Below, piece after piece: positions 1-9,531 of a stretch of DNA of 64,000 nt; positions within the stretch are counted from its first letter, which is position 1, and every line of letters begins with the position of its first letter. The position numbers and the translations under genes were made by a program. The notes beneath the pieces are model-generated. The model did no database searches. It was not told the DNA's origin and saw only the letters and a list, made by a program, of their open reading frames with translations. The stretch is from positions 962,430 through 1,026,429 of the forward strand of contig NZ_JAHLQK010000001.1 in assembly GCF_018919215.1 (NCBI RefSeq), in the 5' to 3' direction. Source of the stretch: Alkaliphilus flagellatus (GTDB lineage Bacteria > Bacillota > Clostridia > Peptostreptococcales > Natronincolaceae).

Positions 1-1297
1 ACTAGAACTTGGTGATGGAGTATTTGAAGTGTTATCAACAAGTGGAGATAACCACTTAGGTGGAGATAATTTCGATAAAGTAGTAATAGACTATATTGCC
101 GAAGAATTTAAAAAGCAAGAAGGTGTAGATTTAAGACAAGATAGTATGTCTTTACAAAGATTAAATGAAGCTGCTGAAAAGGCTAAAAAAGAGCTTTCTA
201 GTACTATGACAACAAATATTAATCTACCATTTATTACTGCAACTAGCACAGGACCAAAACATTTGAATATGGATTTAACAAGAGCTAAGTTTGATGAAAT
301 TACATCTCACTTAGTAGAAAAAACCTTAGGACCAGTTAAAAAAGCTATGAGCGATGCGGGATTATCCGCTAATGAAGTGGATAAAGTAATTTTGGTTGGT
401 GGTTCAACTAGAATACTAGCAGTACAACAGGCCGTAAAAAGTGTAACGGGTAAAGATCCACATAAAGGTATTAACCCAGACGAGTGTGTTGCTTTAGGTG
501 CTGCAATTCAAGCAGGAGTACTTACAGGAGAAGTAAAAGACGTATTATTATTAGACGTAACTCCATTATCATTAGGAATTGAAACAGTAGGTGGAGTCTT
601 TACAAAATTAATAGAAAGAAATACAACAATTCCTACGAGAAAGAGTCAGGTGTTCTCTACTGCTGCTGATAATCAACCTGCAGTTGATATCCACGTATTA
701 CAAGGAGAAAGACAAATGGCAGGGGATAATATTACCCTTGGAAGATTTGAGTTAGGCGGAATACCACCAGCACCAAGAGGAATTCCACAAATTGAAGTTA
801 CCTTTGATATCGATGCCAACGGTATTGTTAATGTATCTGCTAAAGATTTAGGAACAGGTAAAGAGCAGAATATTACAATTACTGCTTCAAGTAACTTAAA
901 CGATGAAGAAATTGAAAGAAAAATTAAGGAAGCAGAGCAGTTTGCAGAAGAAGATAAAAAACGTAAAGAAAGTGTTGAAGTGAGAAATCAAGCAGACTCA
1001 TTAATATATCAAACTGAAAAAACATTAAAAGAGCTTGAAGGGAAAGTAAGTGCTCAGGATGAGTCAAAAGTAAAAGAAGAAGTAGAAAAGTTGAAAAAAG
1101 CCCTTGAAAGTGATAATGTAGAAGATATGAAAAAATCAATTGAAGATTTAACAAATGCTTTCCATGCAATTTCTCAACAAATGTATCAACAAGCACAGCA
1201 GGCTGAAGGAGAAGCACATGGCTCAGGTGATGAAACTACTAATAAAGAAAATGTAGTTGATGCAGATTATGAGGTTGTAGAGGACGAAGACAAGTAA
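1..1297 (+). CDS. dnaK: Molecular chaperone DnaK (Hsp70), 5'-truncated by window edge
   Basis: C-terminal two thirds of the ATP-dependent Hsp70 chaperone, which folds and protects proteins in the cytoplasm together with DnaJ and GrpE. The frame is open from base 2 (first residues [12 protein letters not shown]), so the start codon lies upstream; 431 residues are visible of the roughly 610 usual for the family. Visible landmarks in order are GGDNFD and [10 protein letters not shown] of the ATPase domain, the interdomain linker [13 protein letters not shown], the beta-sandwich substrate domain, the charged helical lid and the acidic tail ending [14 protein letters not shown]. dnaJ follows 81 bases later behind a hairpin, the normal dnaK-dnaJ order. 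Nothing is unusual; confidence is very high. Confidence 0.98.
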   Translation, partial: LELGDGVFEVLSTSGDNHLGGDNFDKVVIDYIAEEFKKQEGVDLRQDSMSLQRLNEAAEKAKKELSSTMTTNINLPFITATSTGPKHLNMDLTRAKFDEITSHLVEKTLGPVKKAMSDAGLSANEVDKVILVGGSTRILAVQQAVKSVTGKDPHKGINPDECVALGAAIQAGVLTGEVKDVLLLDVTPLSLGIETVGGVFTKLIERNTTIPTRKSQVFSTAADNQPAVDIHVLQGERQMAGDNITLGRFELGGIPPAPRGIPQIEVTFDIDANGIVNVSAKDLGTGKEQNITITASSNLNDEEIERKIKEAEQFAEEDKKRKESVEVRNQADSLIYQTEKTLKELEGKVSAQDESKVKEEVEKLKKALESDNVEDMKKSIEDLTNAFHAISQQMYQQAQQAEGEAHGSGDETTNKENVVDADYEVVEDEDK

Positions 1298-1308
1298 TAG
1301 GTTAAGTT

Positions 1309-1336
1309 ATTGAGGACACCCTTGGGTGTCCTCAAT
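1309..1336 (+). terminator. Hairpin between dnaK and dnaJ
   Basis: A perfect 13-bp inverted repeat (arms 1309-1321 and 1324-1336) with a 2-base centre lies just after the dnaK stop. No T-run follows, so it may be an attenuator or an mRNA-stabilising hairpin rather than a full terminator. Confidence 0.6.
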
Positions 1337-1378
1337 ATCAGTATTCTTACCCTATATATTTAGCAAGGCGGTGAAATA

Positions 1379-2521
1379 GTGAGTAAACGTGATTATTATG
1401 AAGTATTAGGTGTAAGTAAAGATGCCAGTGAACAAGATATAAAAAAGGCTTATCGTAAGATGGCTATGGAATACCATCCAGATAGAAATCCTGATAATAA
1501 GGAAGCAGAAGAAAAATTTAAGGAAGTAAATGAAGCCTACGAAGTGCTAAGCTCACCAGATAAAAGAAAAAGATACGATCAATTTGGCCATGCAGGGATG
1601 AATGGCAATGGTGGCGGTGGTTTTGAAGGCTTTGGTGGTTTTAGTGGTGGCGGAGGCTTTGAAGATATATTTGGGGATATATTTGATATGTTTGGTGGCG
1701 GTTTTTCATCATCCAGAAGAAGAAGCGGACCCCAAAAAGGAGCAGATCTTCAATATGAAACAACAATTACATTTGAAGAAGCAGCCTTTGGAGTAGAAAA
1801 AGAGGTTGAGTTTTATAGAAATGATAGTTGCAATACTTGTAATGGCACAGGAGCAAAACCTGGAACAACAACTAATACATGTAAAAAGTGTAATGGAACA
1901 GGTGAGGTTAAATTTGCCCAAAGAACTCCATTAGGACAAATAGTCAACGTTCGTCCATGTGATGAATGTAATGGAGATGGAAAAATTATAGAAACACCAT
2001 GTAGCACATGTAATGGTAAGGGAAAAATTAGAAAACTAAGAAAGCTAAAAGTAAAAATCCCAGCTGGTGTGGATACAGGTTCTGTAATATCTATACGTGG
2101 TGAAGGAGAACCAGGTATTAAGGGTGGTCCTACAGGAGATTTTTATGTAGTTATAAATGTTCTACCTCATAAAATTTTTAAAAGAGATGGATATGATATT
2201 ATTTGTGAAATGCCTATTACATTTGTTCAGGCAACCCTGGGTGATGAGCTAGAGGTACCTACATTAGAAGGAAAAGTAAAATATAAAATAGCTGAAGGTA
2301 CGCAAAGCGGTACTATATTCAGGCTAAAATCAAAGGGAATTGTTCACCCTAAAGGATATGGTAAGGGTGATCAATATGTAAAAGTTATAATTGAAGTGCC
2401 TACAAAGCTTTCCGAAAAACAAAAGGATATGTTAAGGACTTTTGCGTCAGAAAGTGGAGAAGAAGTACATGAGCAAAGAAAGTCATTTTTCAATAAAGTT
2501 AAGGATGTTTTTGGCGTATAG
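1379..2521 (+). CDS. dnaJ: Chaperone protein DnaJ (Hsp40)
   Basis: Co-chaperone that delivers clients to DnaK and stimulates its ATPase. 380 residues, the normal length. J domain at residues 1-70 with the HPD motif at 33-35, a Gly/Phe-rich segment at about 74-110, then four CxxCxGxG-type zinc motifs (Cys151/154, 168/171, 194/197, 208/211) and the two C-terminal substrate-binding domains. The start is GTG at 1379, a few bases after AAGGCGGTG. Follows dnaK on the same strand and ends in its own hairpin, so the heat-shock operon probably stops here. Type I DnaJ with all zinc ligands present. Confidence 0.98.
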   Translation: MSKRDYYEVLGVSKDASEQDIKKAYRKMAMEYHPDRNPDNKEAEEKFKEVNEAYEVLSSPDKRKRYDQFGHAGMNGNGGGGFEGFGGFSGGGGFEDIFGDIFDMFGGGFSSSRRRSGPQKGADLQYETTITFEEAAFGVEKEVEFYRNDSCNTCNGTGAKPGTTTNTCKKCNGTGEVKFAQRTPLGQIVNVRPCDECNGDGKIIETPCSTCNGKGKIRKLRKLKVKIPAGVDTGSVISIRGEGEPGIKGGPTGDFYVVINVLPHKIFKRDGYDIICEMPITFVQATLGDELEVPTLEGKVKYKIAEGTQSGTIFRLKSKGIVHPKGYGKGDQYVKVIIEVPTKLSEKQKDMLRTFASESGEEVHEQRKSFFNKVKDVFGV

Positions 2522-2525
2522 TTAA

Positions 2526-2556
2526 AATCACTCTAATAATTTAGAGTGATTCTTCA
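2526..2556 (+). terminator. Terminator after dnaJ
   Basis: Perfect 11-bp stem (arms 2526-2536 and 2541-2551) with a TAAT loop, starting 5 bases after the dnaJ stop. The following bases are only weakly T-rich, so efficiency is uncertain. Confidence 0.7.
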
Positions 2557-2573
2557 ATATATGCACTAATAAA

Positions 2574-2603
2574 TTGCTATTTTAAAAGATTATAGGGTAT
2601 AAT
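2574..2603 (+). promoter_or_regulatory. Candidate sigma-A promoter for prmA
   Basis: TTGCTA at 2574-2579, an 18-bp spacer and a perfect TATAAT at 2598-2603, about 40 bases upstream of the prmA start and just downstream of the dnaJ terminator. Seen by eye only. Confidence 0.45.
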
Positions 2604-2643
2604 AGGGTTAAAATCTTATGCATTATTTAGGAGATGTGATTTA

Positions 2644-3585
2644 ATGAAATGGATTGAAGTATCAATAAAAACAACTACAGAAGCAGTAGAGGCTGTTGCC
2701 AATGTGTTATACGATGCAGGAGTATCTGGAGTTGTAATTGAAGATCCCTACGATATTATTTTAGTAAACAGCGATGAAAAAGCTTGGGATTATGTGGATG
2801 AGTCACTAATTGACTTAGAACAAGGAGCAATAGTAAAAGGATATATTCCTGAGTCTTCGGATCTTGTTGAAAAAATAGATTTAATTAAACAATCTATTAG
2901 TACTTTACCAGAGTTTGGACTAAATATTGGTACAGGAGAAGTTAGTACGCTTGAAGTTAATGAAGAAGATTGGAGTACTTCCTGGAAAAAATACTACAAG
3001 CCAACTAAGATAGGAAAAGATATTGTGATTAAACCAACTTGGGAGCAATATGAGGCTCAGGAAGGTGAAATAATTATTGAAATGGATCCAGGTATGGCCT
3101 TTGGTACAGGTACTCATGAAACTACGATGATGTGTGTACAACAATTAGAAGAACGTATTTCTAAAGAATCTACAGTTTTCGATATTGGTTGTGGCAGTGG
3201 AATACTATCTATTGTTGCTGCTAAGTTAGGTGCCGAAAAGGTTATAGGTGTAGACTTTGATGAGGTTGCAGTTAATGTAGCTAAGAAAAATGTTATAGAA
3301 AATAAAGTTGATGATGCGGTAGAAATAAGACATGGTAATTTAATGGACGTAGTTAAAGAAAAGGCTGATATAGTTGTAGCGAACATTATAGCAGATATTA
3401 TTATACTTCTGAGTAAAGATATAAAGGGTTTCTTAAACAGTGATGGACTTTTTATTGCTTCGGGAATTATTTTAGATAAAATTGATGAAGTTAAAAAGAA
3501 TCTAGCAGTTAACGGGTTAGAAGTAATACAAGTAGAAACATTAGGCGAATGGGCGGTAATTGTTTCTAAAGTAAAAGGAGAATAA
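2644..3585 (+). CDS. prmA: Ribosomal protein L11 methyltransferase PrmA
   Basis: SAM-dependent enzyme that trimethylates ribosomal protein L11. 313 residues, normal length. The N-terminal half is the L11-binding domain; the C-terminal half is a Rossmann methyltransferase with the family motif MAFGTGTHET at 151-160 and the SAM-binding loop VFDIGCGSG at 178-186. The start ATG follows GGAGATG at a good distance. rsmE begins 1 base after the stop, so the two are co-transcribed, the standard order downstream of dnaJ in Firmicutes. Nothing odd. Confidence 0.96.
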   Translation: MKWIEVSIKTTTEAVEAVANVLYDAGVSGVVIEDPYDIILVNSDEKAWDYVDESLIDLEQGAIVKGYIPESSDLVEKIDLIKQSISTLPEFGLNIGTGEVSTLEVNEEDWSTSWKKYYKPTKIGKDIVIKPTWEQYEAQEGEIIIEMDPGMAFGTGTHETTMMCVQQLEERISKESTVFDIGCGSGILSIVAAKLGAEKVIGVDFDEVAVNVAKKNVIENKVDDAVEIRHGNLMDVVKEKADIVVANIIADIIILLSKDIKGFLNSDGLFIASGIILDKIDEVKKNLAVNGLEVIQVETLGEWAVIVSKVKGE

Positions 3586-3586
3586 T

Positions 3587-4357
3587 ATGCATCGTTTTTT
3601 TGTTACCTCTGATCAAATTGACTTAATACAAAAACAAATTGTTATTAAAGATGAAGATGTTAAACACATTTCCAAGGTACTAAGACTTAAAGAGGAAGAT
3701 ATAGTAGAAATATGCGACGGAGTAAATAATGAATATGTTTGTAAAATAGAGTCAATTAATAAGAATGATGTATTGCTTTCAATTATAGATAATAGGAAAT
3801 CTGCTAAAGAGTCTCCGATTGAGGTTGTTTTGTATCAGGGAATTCCTAAGTCTACTAAAATGGACTTAATCATACAAAAAACTACGGAATTAGGTATAAC
3901 AGAAATTATACCTGTGGATATGGAAAGAACCATTGTTCAATTTAATAATGATAAGGACAAGGAAAAAAAGGTAGATCGATGGCAAAAAATTGCATTAGAA
4001 GCAGCTAAACAAAGTAAGAGAGGTATAGTCCCTAGTATCCATTTGCCACTTAGCTTTAAGGAGGCAATAGAACATAGCAAAGAAAATGAATTAAATATAA
4101 TGCCCTATGAAAATCAAGATGACAAGGGATTTAAGAGTATTATTTGCTCTCTATCTGAAGAGGCAAAATTGTCTATAAAAAAAGTAGGAATTTGGATTGG
4201 GCCAGAAGGTGGATTTGATGAAGGAGAAGTGACACAGGCTATAGAAAATCAAATTTATCCTATTACATTAGGTCCTAGAATACTTAGAACAGAAACCGCA
4301 GGATTTACTATATTAAGCTTAGTAATGTACGAGTTAGGAGATTTAGGAGGAGCGTAA
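3587..4357 (+). CDS. rsmE: 16S rRNA (uracil1498-N3)-methyltransferase RsmE
   Basis: SPOUT-family methyltransferase that modifies U1498 of 16S rRNA in the decoding region. 256 residues. A PUA-like N-terminal domain is followed by the trefoil-knot domain, recognisable from IPKSTKMDLIIQKTTELG near the middle, GPEGGFDEGEV near residue 205 and LGPRILRTETA just before the C-terminus, which together build the SAM pocket. Start ATG is preceded by AAGGAG, which lies in the end of prmA. Its stop codon abuts the GTG of mtaB, implying translational coupling within one operon. Confidence 0.95.
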   Translation: MHRFFVTSDQIDLIQKQIVIKDEDVKHISKVLRLKEEDIVEICDGVNNEYVCKIESINKNDVLLSIIDNRKSAKESPIEVVLYQGIPKSTKMDLIIQKTTELGITEIIPVDMERTIVQFNNDKDKEKKVDRWQKIALEAAKQSKRGIVPSIHLPLSFKEAIEHSKENELNIMPYENQDDKGFKSIICSLSEEAKLSIKKVGIWIGPEGGFDEGEVTQAIENQIYPITLGPRILRTETAGFTILSLVMYELGDLGGA

Positions 4358-5659
4358 GTGAAAAAAGTAGCTTTTCATACATTAGGTTGTAAAGTTAATC
4401 AATATGAAACTCAAGCAATGGGTGAGATTTTTGAAAAAGAGGGATATAATATAGTACCCGATAGTGAAATTGCAGATGTTTATGTTATTAATACATGCAC
4501 TGTAACTAATGTTGGAGATAAAAAGTCTAGGCAGTTTATACGCAGGGCAAAAAGAAATAATCCAGAGGCAATCATAGCAGTTGTAGGTTGTTATGCTCAA
4601 ACAGCTCCAAAAGAAGTTTTGTCTATTGAAGGGGTAAATATTGTTATTGGAACAAATGAGCGAAATAAAATAGTTGAAGCAGTTAAAAAATGTGAAGTTG
4701 ATGAAAAAATTAGCTTAGTAGATGATATTATGAAAGTTAAACACTTCGAGGAAATGTCTATTGCAGATGTAAAAGATAAAACTAGAGCCTTTTTAAAAAT
4801 ACAAGAAGGATGTAACCAATACTGCACCTACTGTATTATTCCATATGCTAGAGGACCTATTAGAAGTCGTGGAAAACTTGAAATAGTAGAAGAAGTAAAG
4901 GGTCTGGTTGACAAAGGCTTTAAAGAAGTAGTATTAACTGGTATCCACGTTGCATCTTATGGAAAAGACTTAGATACAGGCTCAACTCTTATAGATATAC
5001 TAAAGGAAGTAAATAAAGTTAAAGGTTTAAAAAGAATAAGGTTAAGCTCTTTAGAACCTACCTTATTTACATATGAGTTTTTAAATGAGCTTTCTAAACT
5101 TGAAAAAATATGTGAACATTTTCATCTTTCTCTTCAAAGTGGCTGTAATGCAACATTAAAAAGAATGAATCGAAAGTATACAGCAGAGGAATATAAGGAA
5201 ATCGTTAACAGAATTAGAACCGTATATCCTGAAGTAGCTTTAACTACAGATATCATTGTAGGATTCCCAGGAGAAACCGACGAGGAATTTAATATAACTT
5301 ATAATTTCGTAAAAGAAATTGGATTTAGTGAAATTCATGTATTTAAATATTCGCCTAGAACTGGAACACCAGCAGCAAAATATACAAATCAAGTGGATGG
5401 TCTAATAAAACACTATCGTAGTGAAAAATTAATTGAATTAGGGGAACAATTAAAGGACAATTACCGTACTATGTTTATAGGTAGAAATAAGAAGGTTTTA
5501 TTTGAAGCATTTTCAAAAGATGTTACTGGCTATGTCGAGGGATATACTGATAACTATTTAAAGATTCTAGCTCCTGCTAATGATGTAAAAGAAGGCGAAT
5601 TAGATATAGTTACCCTTAAAGAACTAAGACAAGATTATATTTTAGGAGAAAAGAAATAG
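4358..5659 (+). CDS. mtaB: tRNA (t6A37) methylthiotransferase MtaB
   Basis: Radical-SAM enzyme that adds a methylthio group to t6A37 of tRNAs reading ANN codons. 433 residues. The N-terminal UPF0004 domain carries three cluster-binding cysteines (Cys11, 47, 78); the radical-SAM motif CNQYCTYC supplies Cys152, 156 and 159; a TRAM RNA-binding domain closes the protein (about 370-433). The start is GTG immediately after the rsmE stop, with GGAGGAG upstream in the end of rsmE. The HIT gene follows after a short gap. MtaB is preferred over MiaB because of its length and this neighbourhood. Confidence 0.94.
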   Translation: MKKVAFHTLGCKVNQYETQAMGEIFEKEGYNIVPDSEIADVYVINTCTVTNVGDKKSRQFIRRAKRNNPEAIIAVVGCYAQTAPKEVLSIEGVNIVIGTNERNKIVEAVKKCEVDEKISLVDDIMKVKHFEEMSIADVKDKTRAFLKIQEGCNQYCTYCIIPYARGPIRSRGKLEIVEEVKGLVDKGFKEVVLTGIHVASYGKDLDTGSTLIDILKEVNKVKGLKRIRLSSLEPTLFTYEFLNELSKLEKICEHFHLSLQSGCNATLKRMNRKYTAEEYKEIVNRIRTVYPEVALTTDIIVGFPGETDEEFNITYNFVKEIGFSEIHVFKYSPRTGTPAAKYTNQVDGLIKHYRSEKLIELGEQLKDNYRTMFIGRNKKVLFEAFSKDVTGYVEGYTDNYLKILAPANDVKEGELDIVTLKELRQDYILGEKK

Positions 5660-5732
5660 TTTTTAAAAGAGGAATTTCTAATTTTATGTTGAATAAAAAT
5701 AGATATAGACGAACAGTAAGGAGGTGTAATTG

Positions 5733-6080
5733 ATGTCAAATTGTATCTTTTGTAGGATAATAGAGGGGGAAATTCCATCTACCTTAGTCTATGAAAATGA
5801 ACATGTAATAGCTTTTGAGGATATTAATCCTGAAGCACCTACACACCTGCTTATTGTACCTAAAAAGCATATTCCAACTACTATGGATGTAATGGAAGAG
5901 GATGGTAAAATTATTATGCCCGAAATCTTCGCAGCTATAGGACATTTAGCTAGACAATTTGATTTAGAGCAAGAGGGATTTAGAATTGTAAACAACTGCG
6001 GTAGCAATGGCGGTCAAACAGTGAACCATTTGCATTTTCACCTTTTAGGTGGAAGACAACTTCAGTGGCCTCCAGGTTAA
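5733..6080 (+). CDS. HIT-family nucleotide hydrolase (Hint-like)
   Basis: Small purine-nucleotide phosphoramidase or hydrolase of the histidine-triad family; the physiological substrate in bacteria is poorly known. 115 residues. The N-terminal CIFCRIIEGEIPS is typical of Hint proteins and the catalytic triad motif is NHLHFHLLGG near the C-terminus. An in-frame TTG lies one codon upstream, but ATG at 5733 sits 8 bases after AGGAGG and is preferred. It sits between mtaB and rpsU, as in many Clostridia. Confidence 0.93.
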   Translation: MSNCIFCRIIEGEIPSTLVYENEHVIAFEDINPEAPTHLLIVPKKHIPTTMDVMEEDGKIIMPEIFAAIGHLARQFDLEQEGFRIVNNCGSNGGQTVNHLHFHLLGGRQLQWPPG

Positions 6081-6089
6081 AAATAGCTA

Positions 6090-6118
6090 TTGCATAAGTT
6101 GAAATTTTAATGTATAAT
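6090..6118 (+). promoter_or_regulatory. Candidate sigma-A promoter for rpsU-yqeY
   Basis: TTGCAT at 6090-6095, a 17-bp spacer and TATAAT at 6113-6118, about 90 bases upstream of rpsU. Spacing is ideal and it lies in the gap after the HIT gene. Confidence 0.6.
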
Positions 6119-6209
6119 AACTAAGTATTGTTAAATCCCACTTGCAATATAGCCATTATGTTGCTATAGATAAAGCACAGCGCTTGCTAGCGGAGGGAGG
6201 GAAAGTAAG

Positions 6210-6389
6210 ATGTCAGAGATAAAAATAAGAGATAATGAATCACTAGATAATGCTCTTCGTAGATTTAAAAGACAGTGCGCTAAGTCTGGTATTTTATCAG
6301 AAGTAAGAAAAAGAGAGCACTATGAAAAGCCTAGTGTAAAGCGTAAGAAAAAGGCTGAAGCCGCACGAAGAAATAAAAGCAAATTCTAG
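6210..6389 (+). CDS. rpsU: 30S ribosomal protein S21
   Basis: Small basic protein of the 30S subunit needed for normal translation initiation. The translation is 59 residues beginning [20 protein letters not shown] and ending in a lysine/arginine-rich tail ([16 protein letters not shown]), the standard S21 layout and length. The ATG at 6210 is preceded by a strong GGAGGGAGG. The gene stands between the HIT gene and yqeY, the conserved rpsU-yqeY order of Firmicutes. It is short enough to be missed by simple open-frame searches. Confidence 0.96.
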   Translation: MSEIKIRDNESLDNALRRFKRQCAKSGILSEVRKREHYEKPSVKRKKKAEAARRNKSKF

Positions 6390-6429
6390 TTATTTGACTA
6401 GGGTTTCTTAAGGTAGAGGTGAAAATAAA

Positions 6430-6873
6430 ATGTCCCTCAAAGAGAGATTAGCTGACCAATTAAAAAATGCCATGAAGAATAAAGACCAACTTCGAAAAAA
6501 TGTTATTACAATGATTCGTGCTGACATAAAACAAATAGAAGTGGATAAAAGGGTTGAGCTTACGGATGAAGAAGTTATTGAAATAATTTCTAAGCAAGCA
6601 AAACAACGAAGAGATTCCATTGAAGAGTTTAAAAAGGGTGGTCGAGAAGACTTAGTTGAACAAGCGGCACAAGAAGTAGATGTGCTTATGGAATACTTAC
6701 CTGAACAATTGTCAGAAGAAGAAATTGAAACAATAATTAAGGAGGTTATTGCCGATACCGGTGCTACCTCTATGAAAGATATGGGAAAAATAATGGCTAC
6801 AGCAATGCCTAAATTAAAAGGCAGAACTGATGGAAAAGTAGTTAATCAAATAGTAAGAAAGATTTTACAATAG
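6430..6873 (+). CDS. yqeY: GatB/YqeY domain protein
   Basis: Helical protein related to the tail domain of the GatB subunit of tRNA amidotransferase; proposed to bind tRNA, exact role unknown. 147 residues, family length. Recognisable from the start MSLKERLADQLKNAMKNKD, the centre ELTDEEVIEIISKQAKQRRD and the C-terminal end MGKIMATAMPKLKGRTDG. ATG preceded by GTAGAGGTG. It follows rpsU by 40 bases and ends in a clear terminator. Confidence 0.95.
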   Translation: MSLKERLADQLKNAMKNKDQLRKNVITMIRADIKQIEVDKRVELTDEEVIEIISKQAKQRRDSIEEFKKGGREDLVEQAAQEVDVLMEYLPEQLSEEEIETIIKEVIADTGATSMKDMGKIMATAMPKLKGRTDGKVVNQIVRKILQ

Positions 6874-6882
6874 TAAAAAACT

Positions 6883-6915
6883 AACCCGGATTATATCCGG
6901 GTTTATTTATTTTGT
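6883..6915 (+). terminator. Terminator after yqeY
   Basis: Perfect 9-bp GC-rich stem (arms 6883-6891 and 6895-6903), 3-base loop, followed by a T-rich tract. Confidence 0.85.
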
Positions 6916-6997
6916 ATAAAATACCAATATAGTACACTCTTTGTTTATGATATAATCACATTATTCTATTAATATAGTGTTCTACGGGGGTAAAGAC

Positions 6998-8107
6998 ATG
7001 AAAAAATGGAGCCGAACTATATTTATATTCTTTTTATTAGGATTTTTATTTACACTTAGAGTAGCTTATCGGCAACATGTAAATGTAATTAAATATGTTA
7101 ATGATGAAGGTATATCTCATCTTGAAGTTATTGCACCAACCAATATTAAGAGCATTACATTTGATGTATTTGATGAAAATAAACAAATGACTCATTCCAT
7201 TTCTTTAACAAATCCTGTACTAAAATTAGAGGATAATGCTAAGAATAATAATAATATTTTTTACATTACAAAGGATTCTGTAGCCTTCAATAGATTTAAT
7301 AAGCTCGTTGTATATAATGAAATAGAACATCCACGATCTTTTGAATTTATTAATTTACAAACACAAGAAGTAAATTTAGATAGAGGCACATCCTTTAAAG
7401 AGAGTGGGATAGAAGAGTTGAAGATTATGTCATATAACATTCATCATGGCAAAAATCTCTTAGGAATTTATACGCTGGATCAAATAGCCAATATTATTAA
7501 AGATAGTGAAGCTGATATTATTGGATTGCAAGAAGTAGATGCAAACTTTGCTCGTTCGAAATTTCAAAATCAATTAAAATATTTAGCAGATAAATTATCT
7601 ATGAATTATGTATATGGTGATAATGTAAATATAATTGGTGCAAAGTATGGAAATGGTATATTAAGTAAATATTCAATAGTATCATATGAGAATTTAAAAA
7701 TACCAAGTGGAAGAGAACAAAGGGGATTATTATCAGCAGTAATAGATATAAATGACCAAAAAATAAACTTTTTGAACACCCATCTAGGATTAACTGCTTC
7801 AGAAAGACTAGTTCAAGTACAGGCAATTAGCAAGTATTTAAGCACTCTTTCAAACGAAGTTATTTTAGTTGGAGACTTTAATACTATGTATAATAGTAGA
7901 GAGGTTCATGAAATAAGTAAAAAGCTTACAGATGTAGGTTATGTAACTAATAATAATTATATATCTACTTTTGAAGTCCCATTTGTATCCAGAAGAATTG
8001 ACTATATTTTTATAAGTTCTAATATAGAAGCTAAGGACTATAGAATTATACGTGAAAGGGCATCAGATCATTATCCAATAGTTGCTGATGTTAAAATTAA
8101 AAAATAA
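6998..8107 (+). CDS. Membrane-anchored endonuclease/exonuclease/phosphatase family protein
   Basis: Probable metal-dependent phosphodiesterase acting outside the membrane; the substrate (nucleic acid, sphingomyelin-like lipid or phosphoinositide) cannot be told. 369 residues. A single N-terminal hydrophobic anchor (about 7-22) and a roughly 110-residue linker precede the EEP domain with all its signature motifs: KIMSYNIHHG, GLQEVD, LNTHLGLT, VGDFNT and the final ASDHYPIVADV containing the catalytic Asp-His. An in-frame GTG 21 bases upstream is possible, but the G-rich ribosome site fits ATG at 6998 better. It is monocistronic between two terminators. Confidence 0.85.
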   Translation: MKKWSRTIFIFFLLGFLFTLRVAYRQHVNVIKYVNDEGISHLEVIAPTNIKSITFDVFDENKQMTHSISLTNPVLKLEDNAKNNNNIFYITKDSVAFNRFNKLVVYNEIEHPRSFEFINLQTQEVNLDRGTSFKESGIEELKIMSYNIHHGKNLLGIYTLDQIANIIKDSEADIIGLQEVDANFARSKFQNQLKYLADKLSMNYVYGDNVNIIGAKYGNGILSKYSIVSYENLKIPSGREQRGLLSAVIDINDQKINFLNTHLGLTASERLVQVQAISKYLSTLSNEVILVGDFNTMYNSREVHEISKKLTDVGYVTNNNYISTFEVPFVSRRIDYIFISSNIEAKDYRIIRERASDHYPIVADVKIKK

Positions 8108-8109
8108 TT

Positions 8110-8145
8110 ACCCACCTAAATTTAGTGGTAAGGTGGGTTTAATTC
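8110..8145 (+). terminator. Terminator after EEP protein
   Basis: 8-bp GC-rich stem (8110-8117 with 8131-8138) and a 13-base loop, followed by a T-rich stretch. Confidence 0.65.
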
Positions 8146-8225
8146 TATTAAACTTGTTTTTTGTGTTAAAAAATAGTTTAATATATATTAAAAGGGAATA
8201 TATATAATAGGAGAGGAGGGGAGCT

Positions 8226-9521
8226 ATGACAAGAAAAAAAATATGTTGTTTAGGGATATTAATATTTACTCTGTTATTTTCTATAGTGGCCAATGCAAAT
8301 GTAAATGGAGAGAATGTATATGTAATACCAATTAGAGGAGAAATAACTCCCGCTGTATATCAATATGTAGAACATAACTTGTCCATTATAGAAAAAGATC
8401 CTAGAGCTGTTGCAGTAATATTTGAAATTGATACTTATGGTGGAAGAATTGACTCTGCTGAAAAGATAAGCCAATTGATTTTAAATACAAGTATACCTAC
8501 CATATCATTTGTTAATACGAAAGCAGAATCTGCTGGAGTTTTATTGACAATTTCTTCGGATACTATAGCTATGGCACCTAGTAGTACTATTGGATCTGCA
8601 GAAACTATCCCTAATACGGAGAAGATACTTTCTACTTGGGTTAGCATACTCAGGAGCGTCGCACAAGAAAAAGGTAGGGAAGAAGATATAGTAGCAGCTA
8701 TGGCAGATCAATCTATAGCTATACCTGGTATTATTGAACGAGGTAGATTACTAAATCTAACTACATTAGAGGCTAAAAGTTTAGGATTTACCGATATAGT
8801 CGCCAGCGATTATGACCAAATTTTAAGTTCTTTATCCTTACCCTATAGTAACATTATTATGGCAGAAACTACTAATAGTATTCATCTAGCAAACTTTGCT
8901 AGTAATGTTTATATTGCACCTTTGCTACTAGCAGCAGGCTTTATAGGACTTTTAGTTGAAATATTTATGCCAGGTTTTGGTATAGGGGGGACTGTAAGTT
9001 TGATCTCTTTTGCCCTTTATTTTGGTGGAAATATATTAGCTGGAAATACTAGTTTAATAACTGCCGTCATATTTTTAGTAGGTATTCTTTTATTAGGAAT
9101 AGAAGCTTTTATACCAGGTTTCGGTGTAGCAGGTGTAGGTGGAATCGTGTGTGTAGCCATAAGTATTTTCTTAGCATCCAGCAGTGTTACTACTGCAATG
9201 ATATCTATTTTTGTTTCATTGATTTTAACTATAGTTGTGTTGGTGCTTATTTTTAAATATGCTCCTAGAAATAAGCATTTTAGTCGTATAGTACTAAACA
9301 CTAAACTAGATAAAGAAAAAGGATATACTTCATTTGTGGATTATAGTAAGTATATAGGACAAACTGGTATAGTAACTACTCCACTTAGACCATCGGGCAC
9401 AATATCCATAGATGAAGAGTTATTAGATGTAATTTCTGAAGGTCAATTTATAGAAAAAGAGGAATTAGTAAAAATTAGTAGAATAGAAGGTAGCAGAATA
9501 GTAGTTCAAAAAATTAATTAG
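8226..9521 (+). CDS. NfeD family membrane-bound serine protease (long form)
   Basis: Long-form NfeD: a ClpP-like serine protease domain outside the membrane, several transmembrane helices, then a cytoplasmic OB-fold. 431 residues. Signal peptide at about 1-24 (VANANVNG end); ClpP-like core about 30-215 with candidate nucleophile Ser102 in KAESAG; hydrophobic segments about 225-335; C-terminal OB-fold from about 370. The floA gene starts 10 bases after the stop, the conserved NfeD-flotillin pair; partners are thought to organise membrane microdomains. The catalytic lysine was not assigned with certainty. ATG preceded by GGAGAGGAGG. Confidence 0.92.
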   Translation: MTRKKICCLGILIFTLLFSIVANANVNGENVYVIPIRGEITPAVYQYVEHNLSIIEKDPRAVAVIFEIDTYGGRIDSAEKISQLILNTSIPTISFVNTKAESAGVLLTISSDTIAMAPSSTIGSAETIPNTEKILSTWVSILRSVAQEKGREEDIVAAMADQSIAIPGIIERGRLLNLTTLEAKSLGFTDIVASDYDQILSSLSLPYSNIIMAETTNSIHLANFASNVYIAPLLLAAGFIGLLVEIFMPGFGIGGTVSLISFALYFGGNILAGNTSLITAVIFLVGILLLGIEAFIPGFGVAGVGGIVCVAISIFLASSSVTTAMISIFVSLILTIVVLVLIFKYAPRNKHFSRIVLNTKLDKEKGYTSFVDYSKYIGQTGIVTTPLRPSGTISIDEELLDVISEGQFIEKEELVKISRIEGSRIVVQKIN

Positions 9522-9531
9522 GAGGGATTTT

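Noticed and set aside
6930-6960. Promoter for the EEP-family gene
   Set aside because: A good TATAAT at 6951 is present, but no -35 element at acceptable distance could be identified.
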